A DNA stretch of 36,306 nt. Origin: an uncultured Clostridia bacterium (GTDB lineage Bacteria > Bacillota > Clostridia > Christensenellales > Aristaeellaceae). Location of the stretch: the NCBI GenBank assembly GCA_934630705.1, contig CAKTWP010000020.1, forward strand, positions 1 to 36,306, written 5' to 3'. A program made the translations under genes and the position numbers. This document shows positions 21,814 through 28,399 of this stretch, one piece after another (position 1 is the stretch's first letter; every line of letters starts with the position of its first letter). The notes beneath the pieces were generated by a model, which was not told where the DNA came from, did no database searches, and was given only the letters and a program-made list of their open reading frames with translations.

Positions 21814-22458
21814 TCACGCATCTACCAGCTCCAGCAGCTCCGCGGGAGCGGCAATCAGATGTCGGGCGTGGGCCGTTTCCAGCTCTGTCCGGGGCCGGAA
21901 TCCCCAGAGCACGCCCACGGTCTCCATCCCCGCTCCGTTGCCGCAGCCCATGTCCGTGGCCGTATCGCCCACATACCAGAAATTCGCCGGCACAATGCCC
22001 AGCGACCGGGCAATTTTCAGCGCGCCATCCGGGGCGGGCTTCAGCGCCAAGCCCTCCACCCGGCCCTGAACGCAGGCAAAAGGATAGCCCGGAAAATAGC
22101 AGGAAAGCACGCTTTCCGCATCCGCCTGATCTTTATTCGTCAGCACGCAGACCTTCAGCCCTCGCGCTGCCAGCGCATCCAGCAGCGCCGGAATGCCGGG
22201 ATAGGCATGGCTCTTTTCCCGGCAGTGCTGGGCGTAATCCGCCATATAGGCGCGCAGCACCTGCTCATAGCAATCCGTTCGCGGCCCCACGGCCCGCTCC
22301 GCCAGCTTCAGCACGCCATTGCCAACCTTGAATTTGTAATCCTCCTCCGGGTACATGGGCAGCCCGGCTGCTTGCAGCGCCCGGTTCATGGCCCCGGCGA
22401 TGTCCGGCAGGGAATTGACCAGCGTGCCGTCCAGATCAAAAATCACGCCCTTTTTCAT
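21814..22458 (-). CDS. gph: Phosphoglycolate phosphatase-type HAD hydrolase
   Basis: A 214-residue cytoplasmic phosphatase. Motif I is VIFDLDGTLVNSLPDI with nucleophile Asp8 and Asp10, a four-helix cap domain follows, motif II is VCVLTNK, the Lys is in GLALKPAPDGAL, and motif III is WYVGDTATDM. Sequence and length match Gph/PgpB-type enzymes that remove phosphate from 2-phosphoglycolate or similar small metabolites; the exact substrate is uncertain, as always in this family. GGAGGA lies 8-9 bases upstream of the ATG, and its own promoter lies at 22489-22517 (-). Confidence 0.88.
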   Translation of the reverse strand: MKKGVIFDLDGTLVNSLPDIAGAMNRALQAAGLPMYPEEDYKFKVGNGVLKLAERAVGPRTDCYEQVLRAYMADYAQHCREKSHAYPGIPALLDALAARGLKVCVLTNKDQADAESVLSCYFPGYPFACVQGRVEGLALKPAPDGALKIARSLGIVPANFWYVGDTATDMGCGNGAGMETVGVLWGFRPRTELETAHARHLIAAPAELLELVDA

Positions 22459-22488
22459 GGCGCATCCTCCTCTCTTGAAACCGCTGGC

Positions 22489-22517
22489 ATTGTATCACAG
22501 AACACCCGGGAATGCAA
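22489..22517 (-). promoter_or_regulatory. Sigma-A promoter of gph
   Basis: On the minus strand TTGCAT (22512-22517), 17 bases, TACAAT (22489-22494). Confidence 0.75.
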
Positions 22518-22539
22518 CGGCTCATCCCGGGGCATGCTA
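22510..22539 (+). promoter_or_regulatory. Candidate forespore (sigma-G-like) promoter of the BofC-like gene
   Basis: GAATG (22510-22514) and CATGCTA (22533-22539) 18 bases apart fit the sigma-G pattern (GHATR and CATnnTA). No sigma-A pair was seen for this gene. The leader would be short (about 15 bases before the start). This is an inference supported by the type of gene. Confidence 0.35.
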
Positions 22540-22561
22540 ACGGCAAAAAGGAGGAATGGCG

Positions 22562-23125
22562 ATGAAACGGTTTTGGAAGGGATTGGGGGCGACGCTGGGC
22601 GTTGGCCTGCTGGCGGCGGCCTTTCTGATGCTGGCCCCGGCGGCGCAGGCGCCCTTGGAGGAGATAGGAATGGAAACGGCGCAGACCACCCCCGCCGTGC
22701 CCGCTCGGGATGCAGCCAACGCAGGCGAACGGCTTTCGGCGAACAGTGAGCTGACGCAAACCATGTGCTTTTCCCGCTGCGGCCATAGCGTGACCCGGCG
22801 CATTCATCCGCCGGAAATGCTGGCGGGAGCGGATTTTGCCGCCGTGCAGGCGTATTACGCGCTGTGGCAGATCGAGGATTTCTCCACTGCTGCCGTGTCC
22901 ATGCGCCGGGAGATTCCCCTCTATTGCCCCATGCATCAGGTGGCCGGGGTGAATGAAGCGGGAGAAGTGGTTCTCAGCGAAAATCAGTATGGCGATGGCA
23001 TGGCCGTGGTGGCGGAAACGCAATGGCGGCTGGATGATTTTCCGGAGGACATGCAGCAGGCGCTGCTGCTGGGCAAGGGGTTCGACAGCCGGGACGCGGC
23101 GCTGGACTGGCTGGCGGCGCATTGA
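22562..23125 (+). CDS. BofC-like protein (BofC C-terminal domain), exported
   Basis: A 187-residue protein with an N-terminal signal/anchor (KRFWKGLGATLGVGLLAAAF). The C-terminal part fits the BofC C-domain pattern of Clostridia: CGHSVTRRIHPPEMLAGADF, then YYALWQIEDFSTAAVSMRR, IPLYCPMH (paired Cys with CGH), a variable loop with GEVVLSE, and DDFPEDMQQALLLGKGFDSR-DAALDWLA. BofC in Bacillus is a forespore protein that restrains the SpoIVB signal for sigma-K activation. Here the family is recognised from pattern only, so the function is tentative. The ATG at 22562 has AAGGAGG 7 bases upstream, better than the ATG at 22556. The vanY-type gene follows, with its -35 box overlapping this stop codon. 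Confidence 0.65.
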   Translation: MKRFWKGLGATLGVGLLAAAFLMLAPAAQAPLEEIGMETAQTTPAVPARDAANAGERLSANSELTQTMCFSRCGHSVTRRIHPPEMLAGADFAAVQAYYALWQIEDFSTAAVSMRREIPLYCPMHQVAGVNEAGEVVLSENQYGDGMAVVAETQWRLDDFPEDMQQALLLGKGFDSRDAALDWLAAH

Positions 23126-23150
23126 CAGAACCGGGGAAAGCGGCTATAAT
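23122..23150 (+). promoter_or_regulatory. Consensus sigma-A promoter of the VanY-type gene
   Basis: TTGACA (23122-23127), 17 bases, TATAAT (23145-23150): a perfect match to consensus. The TGA stop of the BofC-like gene (23123-23125) lies inside the -35 box. Confidence 0.9.
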
Positions 23151-23182
23151 TTTCTTACCAATGAAATTCCCGGGAGGAAGCC

Positions 23183-24271
23183 ATGCCACAGAAAAACGCG
23201 CGGAACAAATCCGGCCGCCGGGCCCCGTACCTTTTTATGGCGCTGGCCATGCTTTTGCTGCTGGCGCTGATTTTCCTGGGCGTACGCGCCCTGAACGCCT
23301 GGAACGCTTACGAAAAAGCCGCCGCAATCACACCCACGCCGTCGCCTACGGTGCGTCCCGTGAGCGTGACCACGCCGCCGGATTTTGTCACCTATACCCC
23401 CGCTCCCTCGCCCACCCCCAGCTATCTGACCAATGGCTCCTCGGGGGAAATGGTGACGCAACTACAGCAGCGGCTCAAGGAGCTGGGGTTCTATACCGGC
23501 CAGATCGACGGCCAGTATGGCAGCGGCACCAAAAGCGCCGTGACCCTGTTCCAGCAGCAGCATAATCTGGACGCGGACGGCGTGGCCGGGCAAAAGACCC
23601 TGGCCGTGCTCTATTCGGACAACGCCAAGCAGGTGGTTATCACCCCCTCGCCCGCGCCGGTGGATACCCTGGATGGCAGCGTGCCTCTGCTGGTAAACAA
23701 GCAAAACCCCGTGGGGAAGGATTTCGTCCCGGCGGATCTGGTGCGGGTGAAGGACCTGGCCGGGGATCTGTTCACCTATGCGGATAACGATACGCAGGGG
23801 GTGCGGGAGGCTGTGGAGGCCCTGATTGCCATGATTCAGGACGCGGAAAATCAGGGCTATACGCCCTGGAAGCTGCGGGAGGGTTATCGCACGTATGCCG
23901 CCCAGAAGCGGATTTTTGACAACCAGGTGGAGAAATACATTGCCGAGCGGGAGATGACAAGAACCCAGGCGGTGTCCGCCACCCGGCAGACCGTGGCTGA
24001 TCCCGGCTGCAGCGAGCACCATACCGGCCTGGCCTTTGATCTGAATGTGCCCGGGGAGTATTTTGCGGATACGGCCCAGTATCTCTGGCTCAACGCCCAT
24101 TGCTGGGATTACGGCTTTATCATGCGCTATACCGACGATAAGCAGGACATTACCGGCATCACCGGCGAGGAATGGCATGTGCGGTATGTAGGCGTGGAGC
24201 ACAGCCAGAAAATGCAGGAGCTGGGCTATTGCCTGGAGGAATATGTGGAATATCTGAACGGGCAGAACTGA
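23183..24271 (+). CDS. VanY-type D,D-carboxypeptidase with peptidoglycan-binding domain
   Basis: A 362-residue envelope enzyme. Order: cytoplasmic basic N-terminus, membrane helix (about 16-36, LFMALAMLLLLALIFLGVRA), Pro/Thr linker, PG_binding_1 domain (about 85-145, TQLQQRLKELGFYTGQIDGQ, then YGSGTKSAVTLFQ), second Pro-rich linker, and a C-terminal peptidase M15 domain (about 170-350). Zinc-site motifs: GYRTYAAQKRIF, SEHHTGLAFDLN (the SxHxxGxAxD motif), and GEEWHVRYV (EWHxR, last zinc His). It trims D-Ala from peptidoglycan stem peptides. The ATG follows GGGAGG by 6 bases. It is transcribed from its own perfect sigma-A promoter and stands downstream of a BofC-like gene. Confidence 0.92.
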   Translation: MPQKNARNKSGRRAPYLFMALAMLLLLALIFLGVRALNAWNAYEKAAAITPTPSPTVRPVSVTTPPDFVTYTPAPSPTPSYLTNGSSGEMVTQLQQRLKELGFYTGQIDGQYGSGTKSAVTLFQQQHNLDADGVAGQKTLAVLYSDNAKQVVITPSPAPVDTLDGSVPLLVNKQNPVGKDFVPADLVRVKDLAGDLFTYADNDTQGVREAVEALIAMIQDAENQGYTPWKLREGYRTYAAQKRIFDNQVEKYIAEREMTRTQAVSATRQTVADPGCSEHHTGLAFDLNVPGEYFADTAQYLWLNAHCWDYGFIMRYTDDKQDITGITGEEWHVRYVGVEHSQKMQELGYCLEEYVEYLNGQN

Positions 24272-24350
24272 GCTGGCCCGAAAAATCCGTCGTTGGCGGC
24301 CATTGGCGTCTGCCAGCAGCAGATTTTTGTGTTTTTCCGCTGTTTTTCCC

Positions 24351-24378
24351 TTGACAAACAGGATTTCTTTTGTACAAT
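24351..24378 (+). promoter_or_regulatory. Promoter of the lysine-riboswitch transcript
   Basis: TTGACA (24351-24356), 16 bases, TACAAT (24373-24378), about 30 bases before the aptamer. Confidence 0.8.
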
Positions 24379-24413
24379 AGAGGAGAAATCAGGCGGCGAA
24401 AGCCGTCTGCATA

Positions 24414-24582
24414 GAATAGAGGCGCGGCGATCAAGAGTACGCTTTCGGAGCTGGCAGGCAGCGAAGAAGAAAGCGAAAAGGGAAAGCCGCCGAAACGGCC
24501 CCCGCTGCAAGGGCGCCGTTGGGCGAAGGGAAAATATCTCTCCGACTGTCACGGCCGGTTTCGCCGCCGTGGGGCGCTATTC
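24414..24582 (+). ncRNA. Lysine riboswitch (L-box) aptamer
   Basis: The conserved L-box core is visible in order: closing helix GAATAG (24414-24419) with CTATTC (24577-24582), AGAGGCGC, AAGAGTA (24433-24439), GAAAAGGGAAAGCCGCCGAA, CGTTGGGC, GACTGTCAC and GTGGGGCGCTATT at the end. The elements agree in order and spacing with the Bacillus lysC lysine riboswitch. The RNA binds lysine and controls the downstream importer. Confidence 0.9.
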
Positions 24583-24603
24583 AAGGTTTTATCAGCGGAT
24601 AAG

Positions 24604-24636
24604 GCTGCGAAGCGTCTTTGCGTTTCGCAGCTTTTT
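24604..24636 (+). terminator. Expression-platform terminator of the lysine riboswitch
   Basis: GCTGCGAAGCG pairs with CGTTTCGCAGC (one G-T pair) around TCTTTG and is followed by TTTTT. A small upstream hairpin (TTATC-AGCG-GATAA) just before it may be part of the alternative fold. Premature termination when lysine is plentiful is the expected mode. The rest of the 24272-24665 gap holds the promoter and aptamer. Confidence 0.85.
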
Positions 24637-24665
24637 ATCATTCATTTTTAAGGAGGGCTTTCATC

Positions 24666-25472
24666 ATGAAGAAGATCATCGCTTGTCTGGCCGCGCTGGT
24701 GCTGCTGTGCGGCTGCTGCTCCGCCCTGGCCGAGGGCACGCTCCGGGTAGGCATGGAATGCAATTACGCGCCCTTTAACTGGACTCAGACCGAGGAAAGC
24801 GAATACACCGTGCCTATCGAAGGAGGCATGGGCTACGCCGATGGATACGATGTGCAGATTGCCAAGCGCCTGGCCGAAGGGCTGGGAATGGAGCTGGCGA
24901 TTGTGAAGACCGAATGGGACGGTCTGCCGATGGGCGTGATGAGCGGCATGCTGGATGCGATTATCGCCGGCATGAGCCCCACGGAAGAACGCCGGGCCAC
25001 CCTGGATTTCTCCGATGCGTATTATACCAGCCGTCTGGTGGTGGTGGTGCGCAAGGACAGCAAGTATGCCGGCGCCAAGACCCTTGCTGATCTTTCCGGC
25101 GCGGCCATTACCGGCCAGCTGAACACCTTCCATTATTCCGTGATTCCCCAGATTCCCGGGGTGAATCAGGTGATGGCGATGGAAACCTTCCCCGCGATGG
25201 TGGTGGCGGTAAAGGCCGGGGCGGTGGACGGCTATGTGGCCGAGCAGCCCGGGGCGGAAGCGGATTGCATGGCCAATCCGGAGCTGACCTATATCCGCTT
25301 TGAGGACGGGCAGGGCTTCGTGGCCTCCGAAGATGATGTGTCCATCGCCGTGGGCCTGCAAAAGGGCAGCCCCCTGATGGAAAAAATCAACGAAATCCTT
25401 GCTTCCATTGATGAGGATACCCGCCTGCAGCTGATGCTGGACGCGCAGTCCCGCCAGCCGCTGAACCAGTAA
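24666..25472 (+). CDS. Polar amino-acid ABC importer, substrate-binding protein (lysine-type)
   Basis: A 268-residue exported protein of the SBP_bac_3 family. The N-terminus KKIIACLAALVLLCGCCSAL is a signal peptide with a lipobox-like LCGC, so it may be a lipoprotein anchored at Cys17. The mature domain shows LRVGMECNYAPFNW, YADGYDVQIAKRLAEGLGME, WDGLPMGVMSGMLDAIIAGM, TEERRATLDFSDAYYTS (family signature) and ITGQLNTF. The ATG at 24666 has AAGGAGG 9 bases upstream; an upstream in-frame start lies within the riboswitch terminator. It is the first gene of a binding protein-permease-ATPase operon behind a lysine riboswitch, so lysine is the probable ligand. Confidence 0.9.
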   Translation: MKKIIACLAALVLLCGCCSALAEGTLRVGMECNYAPFNWTQTEESEYTVPIEGGMGYADGYDVQIAKRLAEGLGMELAIVKTEWDGLPMGVMSGMLDAIIAGMSPTEERRATLDFSDAYYTSRLVVVVRKDSKYAGAKTLADLSGAAITGQLNTFHYSVIPQIPGVNQVMAMETFPAMVVAVKAGAVDGYVAEQPGAEADCMANPELTYIRFEDGQGFVASEDDVSIAVGLQKGSPLMEKINEILASIDEDTRLQLMLDAQSRQPLNQ

Positions 25473-25528
25473 ACGCCTCTCCCCTTGCATTGCTAAATCC
25501 GCACGATCAATAAAAAGGAGCTTCCGTC

Positions 25529-26320
25529 ATGACGCTGCCAACCACGTTTCTGGGATGGGTATCCCTGCTGCTTGAAAAGTATGGCCCGCTGTTTCTCAGC
25601 GGCGCTGGCTATACCATGCTCATCGCCGTCGTCGGCACGGCGGCCGGGTTTGCGCTGGGCCTGCTGGTGGCCATTGTGCGAACCATCCCGGTCTCAGGCA
25701 AGGATTCGTGGATAAAGAAAACGGGACTGAAAATCGCCTCCGTGATTCTGAATGTGTATATCGAGGTGTTCCGGGGCACGCCCATGATCGTGCAGGCAAT
25801 GGTGATTTATTACGGAGCCATGATGTATATGGGCCTGCGGATGCCGGCGCTGGGCGCGGCCATGTTCATCATTTCCATCAACACCGGCGCGTATATGGCC
25901 GAAATCATCCGCGGCGGCATTATCAGTGTGGATAAGGGCCAGAAGGAAGCCGCCCATGCCATCGGCATGACCCATTGGCAGAGCATGGTGCATGTGGTGC
26001 TGCCCCAGGCAGTGCGCAACATCATGCCCTCCATCGGCAATGAGTTTGTGGTCAATATCAAGGACTCCAGCGTGCTGAACGTGATCTCCGTAAGCGAGCT
26101 GTTTTTTGTGAGCAAATCCGCCGCTGGCACGTATGCCCGGTATTTCGAGGCGTTCTTTATCACGGCAGTGATTTACTTCGTGCTCACCTTCACCGTCACG
26201 CGGCTTTTGCGGCTGCTGGAAAAGAAGATGGATGGCGGCAAGAGCTACACCATCTGCGGCTCCCAGAGCGCGTCCGACGCGCCCATTACCATCACGAAAG
26301 GGGATGTGCCCGTTGACTGA
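25529..26320 (+). CDS. Polar amino-acid ABC importer, permease (lysine-type)
   Basis: A 263-residue membrane protein of the HisM/GlnP family with about five helices (FLSGAGYTMLIAVVGTAAGF first). It contains VYIEVFRGTPMIVQAMVIYY, the hallmark of this permease family, and the EAA loop EAAHAIGMTHWQSMVHVVLP-QAVRNIMP that contacts the ATPase. A single permease gene suggests a homodimer. AAAAGGAG lies about 10 bases upstream of the ATG. Its end overlaps the preferred ATPase start by eight bases. The C-terminal roughly 30 residues are a hydrophilic extension. Confidence 0.93.
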   Translation: MTLPTTFLGWVSLLLEKYGPLFLSGAGYTMLIAVVGTAAGFALGLLVAIVRTIPVSGKDSWIKKTGLKIASVILNVYIEVFRGTPMIVQAMVIYYGAMMYMGLRMPALGAAMFIISINTGAYMAEIIRGGIISVDKGQKEAAHAIGMTHWQSMVHVVLPQAVRNIMPSIGNEFVVNIKDSSVLNVISVSELFFVSKSAAGTYARYFEAFFITAVIYFVLTFTVTRLLRLLEKKMDGGKSYTICGSQSASDAPITITKGDVPVD

Positions 26321-27056
26321 GCGGGAAATGCTGCTGGAGATCCGGCATTTGCAAAAAAGCTTTGGGGATCTGAAGGTGCTGCGGGATATTTCCTTTTCGG
26401 TGCGCAAGGGCGAAGTGATTTCCATCATCGGCTCCTCTGGCTCCGGAAAAAGCACGCTGCTGCGCTGCATCAATTTTCTGGAGGAGCCCACCGCCGGGGA
26501 GATTCTCTATCGCGGAAAAAATGCCGAATCGCTGAACCGGGCGGATTATCACGGCCATGTGGGCATGGTGTTTCAATCCTTCAATCTGTTTGCCAATATG
26601 ACAGTACTTGCCAATTGCGTCTGCGGGCAGAAGCTGGTGCTCCATCGCGGGCAGAAGGAGGCCGAGGAAAAAGCGCTGTATTATCTGGACAAGGTGGGCA
26701 TGGCGCCCTATCGCAATGCCCGGCCCGGCCAGCTTTCCGGCGGGCAGAAGCAGCGGGTGGCCATTGCCCGGGCGCTGGCAATGGACCCGGAAATTCTGCT
26801 CTTTGACGAACCCACCTCTGCCCTGGACCCGGAAATGGTGGGCGAGGTGCTGTCCGTCATGCGCGATCTGGCGCAGGGCGGGCTGACCATGCTGGTAGTC
26901 ACCCACGAAATGGGCTTTGCCCGAGACGTGAGCAGCCGCGTGATTTTCATGGATGGCGGCGTAATCGTGGAGGACGGAGCGCCCCGGGAAATCTTCACTG
27001 CGCCCAAGCAGCCCCGCACCCAGGCGTTCCTCAGCCGGGTTTTAAAGCAGCAATAA
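26313..27056 (+). CDS. Polar amino-acid ABC importer, ATP-binding protein (lysine-type)
   Basis: A 247-residue ATPase of the GlnQ/HisP family. Walker A is GSSGSGKST, the Q-loop is VGMVFQSFNLFANMTV, the signature is LSGGQKQRVAIARAL, Walker B is ILLFDEPTSALDPE, and the switch His is in VVTHEMGFARDV. The TTG at 26313 is preferred, with AAAGGGG 9 bases upstream; ATG 26304 abuts that site and ATG 26328 is a shorter option. It is the last gene of the lysine-riboswitch operon and is followed by P-type repeat copy C, not by a standard terminator. Confidence 0.92.
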   Translation: MTEREMLLEIRHLQKSFGDLKVLRDISFSVRKGEVISIIGSSGSGKSTLLRCINFLEEPTAGEILYRGKNAESLNRADYHGHVGMVFQSFNLFANMTVLANCVCGQKLVLHRGQKEAEEKALYYLDKVGMAPYRNARPGQLSGGQKQRVAIARALAMDPEILLFDEPTSALDPEMVGEVLSVMRDLAQGGLTMLVVTHEMGFARDVSSRVIFMDGGVIVEDGAPREIFTAPKQPRTQAFLSRVLKQQ

Positions 27057-27127
27057 CGGTAGAAAATGTCCTCTGCATTCCCCCAAAGAAAGCCGCAAGG
27101 ATGATTGCGGTTGTCTGTCTTATCATG

Positions 27128-27188
27128 AATGCGCCCCGGTTTGGAAAGGAAAACATACAGCGTTTTCTTTCCCAAGCCGGGGCGCATT
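27128..27188. repeat. Palindromic repeat, P-type copy C
   Basis: Arms 27128-27154 and 27162-27188 match at about 24 of 27 positions around a 7-base loop. The outer part AATGCGCCCCGG and inner GGAAAGGAAAAC closely follow copy B. No T-run is attached. It lies between the convergent ABC operon and the small-protein gene. Confidence 0.75.
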
Positions 27189-27245
27189 GTCAAGTGTCAG
27201 GCAGTCTACGCCTTTATCCCAACCAGATTTCAGGCGGATGCAGTT

Positions 27246-27485
27246 TTATTTGAACATTTCCTTCAGGCCGCCCAGCAGATCGCTGGCCTTGCCGGCCAGG
27301 TCGTCCAGATTCAGCTTGCCCTCCACAGCGGAGGCAATGGCCTTGAGCGTATCTGCATCCAGGGAGATGCCCAGCAGATCGGCCACGGTCTTGACGGGAT
27401 CCTTCTTGAACTTTTCCAGAATCGCCCCGTCTTTGGTCACTTTCTCTTCGACCTGCTCCACATACTTGGCGATATCCACGGCCAT
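27246..27485 (-). CDS. Small helical protein, 79 residues, unknown function
   Basis: A short, acidic/basic alternating protein with no membrane helix or signal peptide. It contains AILEKFKKDPVKTVADLLGI followed by SLDADTLKAIASAVEGKLNL, a pattern shared with small uncharacterised Clostridia proteins and distantly reminiscent of Nif11-type leader domains; this likeness is by eye only. The C-terminal DDLAGKASDLLGGLKEMFK is amphipathic. GGAGGAGAAGG lies just upstream of the ATG. The start overlaps the yegP stop by one base (TAATG), so the two form an operon with the promoter at 27896-27924. Confidence 0.7.
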   Translation of the reverse strand: MAVDIAKYVEQVEEKVTKDGAILEKFKKDPVKTVADLLGISLDADTLKAIASAVEGKLNLDDLAGKASDLLGGLKEMFK

Positions 27486-27861
27486 TATTCCTTCTCCTCC
27501 ATTTCCACGGCGGCCCCCTGAGCGTTTTTCCGCACGGATTCGATGCCGTTCAGGCAGCTATGCAGGGCAGTGTAGCCCTCGGAGGCGGCGATATTCTGGC
27601 CGTTCTTGGCCTTGAGCCGGAAGCGGAATTCACCGGCGCTGTCTTTGTATACTTCAAATTTGGGATGCTTCTGCACCTGGAAACCCTCCTGGGGCTGATC
27701 CTCCAGCGCAGCGATGGGGCGTTCTGCATCACGGACTGCACGCCAGCCTTGCACGTCTGCACGCTCTTATACATCTGGGACGTGGCGATCACTTCGCCGT
27801 TCCCTGCCTTGAGGCGGAAGCTGTATTTCCCGTTCTTTTCCCGAATTGCAAACTTACCCAT
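27485..27861 (-). pseudogene. YegP-family protein (two DUF1508 domains), frameshifted
   Basis: Two frames together give a full-length protein of 125 residues if one base is restored. The first DUF1508 unit begins MGKFAIREKNGKYSFRLKAG and continues NGEVIATSQMYKSVQTCKAG; the second has KFEVYKDSAGEFRFRLKAKN, then GQNIAASEGYTALHSCLNGI. The break is at the C-run on the minus strand (GGGG at 27716-27719 on the + strand): five instead of four would read NAPIAALEDQP and join the halves. The start ATG at 27861 has AAAGGAAG upstream. YegP-type proteins are small, cytoplasmic and of unknown function. Whether the lesion is biological or an assembly error cannot be decided here. Confidence 0.82.
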
Positions 27862-27895
27862 TAAGATACGCTTCCTTTCGTGAATGGATAGATTC

Positions 27896-27924
27896 GTTGT
27901 ACCAATTTTCGGCGGATATTTCAA
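27896..27924 (-). promoter_or_regulatory. Promoter of the yegP / small-protein operon
   Basis: On the minus strand TTGAAA (27919-27924), 17 bases, TACAAC (27896-27901). Confidence 0.7.
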
Positions 27925-28061
27925 TGTCTTTCGGAATAAAGCACGAAAAAAAACATGGGCAGCCCGGACGGACATAGGGTTTTTCCGGTTTTCTCAAAGG
28001 CCGCGTGTCAATTTCCTGATGGCAAAATTGCCGGTTTACTCTTTCTTTTCCGGCGTTTTTA

Positions 28062-28070
28062 TGGTATACT
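28062..28070 (+). promoter_or_regulatory. Extended -10 promoter of the yerC-pcrA operon
   Basis: TGGTATACT (28062-28070) is a good extended -10; the -35 position (TTTCTT, 28042-28047) is weak. An inverted repeat GGCAA-AA-TTGCC (28021-28032) upstream could be an operator. Confidence 0.6.
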
Positions 28071-28104
28071 AAAGCAGAAAAGCAAGAAAACGAGGGGATA
28101 GCCC

Positions 28105-28395
28105 ATGACGCATGACGATACCACCCATCTGCTGGACGCCATTCTGGAGCTGAAAACCAGAGAGGAGCTGCAGCGTTTTTTTGACGATTTATGCACCATT
28201 CAGGAGATTAACAGCATGGCGCAGCGCTTTGAGGTAGCCCGCCATCTGAAACAGGGGCTCACCTACGCCCAGATTGCCGAAATCACCCATGCCAGCACCG
28301 CCACTATCAGCCGCGTGAACCGCAGCCTGGTTTACGGGGCGGAGGGCTATCAGCTGGCGCTGGAGCGCATGAGCAAAGAGAAAAAAGAGGATTGA
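28105..28395 (+). CDS. YerC/TrpR-like transcriptional regulator
   Basis: A 96-residue DNA-binding protein of the YerC/YecD branch of the TrpR superfamily. It shows LKTREELQRFFDDLCTIQEI, QRFEVARHLKQGLTYAQIAE and the helix-turn-helix ITHASTATISRVNRSL. These proteins are widespread in Firmicutes, and the regulated genes are unknown; a tryptophan response has not been shown for this branch. GAGGGG lies about 8 bases upstream of the ATG. It lies 4 bases before pcrA, so the two are clearly co-transcribed, an arrangement that is common in Clostridia. Confidence 0.9.
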   Translation: MTHDDTTHLLDAILELKTREELQRFFDDLCTIQEINSMAQRFEVARHLKQGLTYAQIAEITHASTATISRVNRSLVYGAEGYQLALERMSKEKKED

Positions 28396-28399
28396 GATC

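Noticed and set aside
23183..24271. VanY-type gene as a vancomycin-resistance locus
   Set aside because: No vanHAX or vanRS genes are nearby; this family also serves ordinary peptidoglycan trimming.
27246..27485. 79-residue protein as a RiPP precursor
   Set aside because: No double-glycine cleavage site, no Cys/Ser/Thr-rich core and no modification genes nearby.
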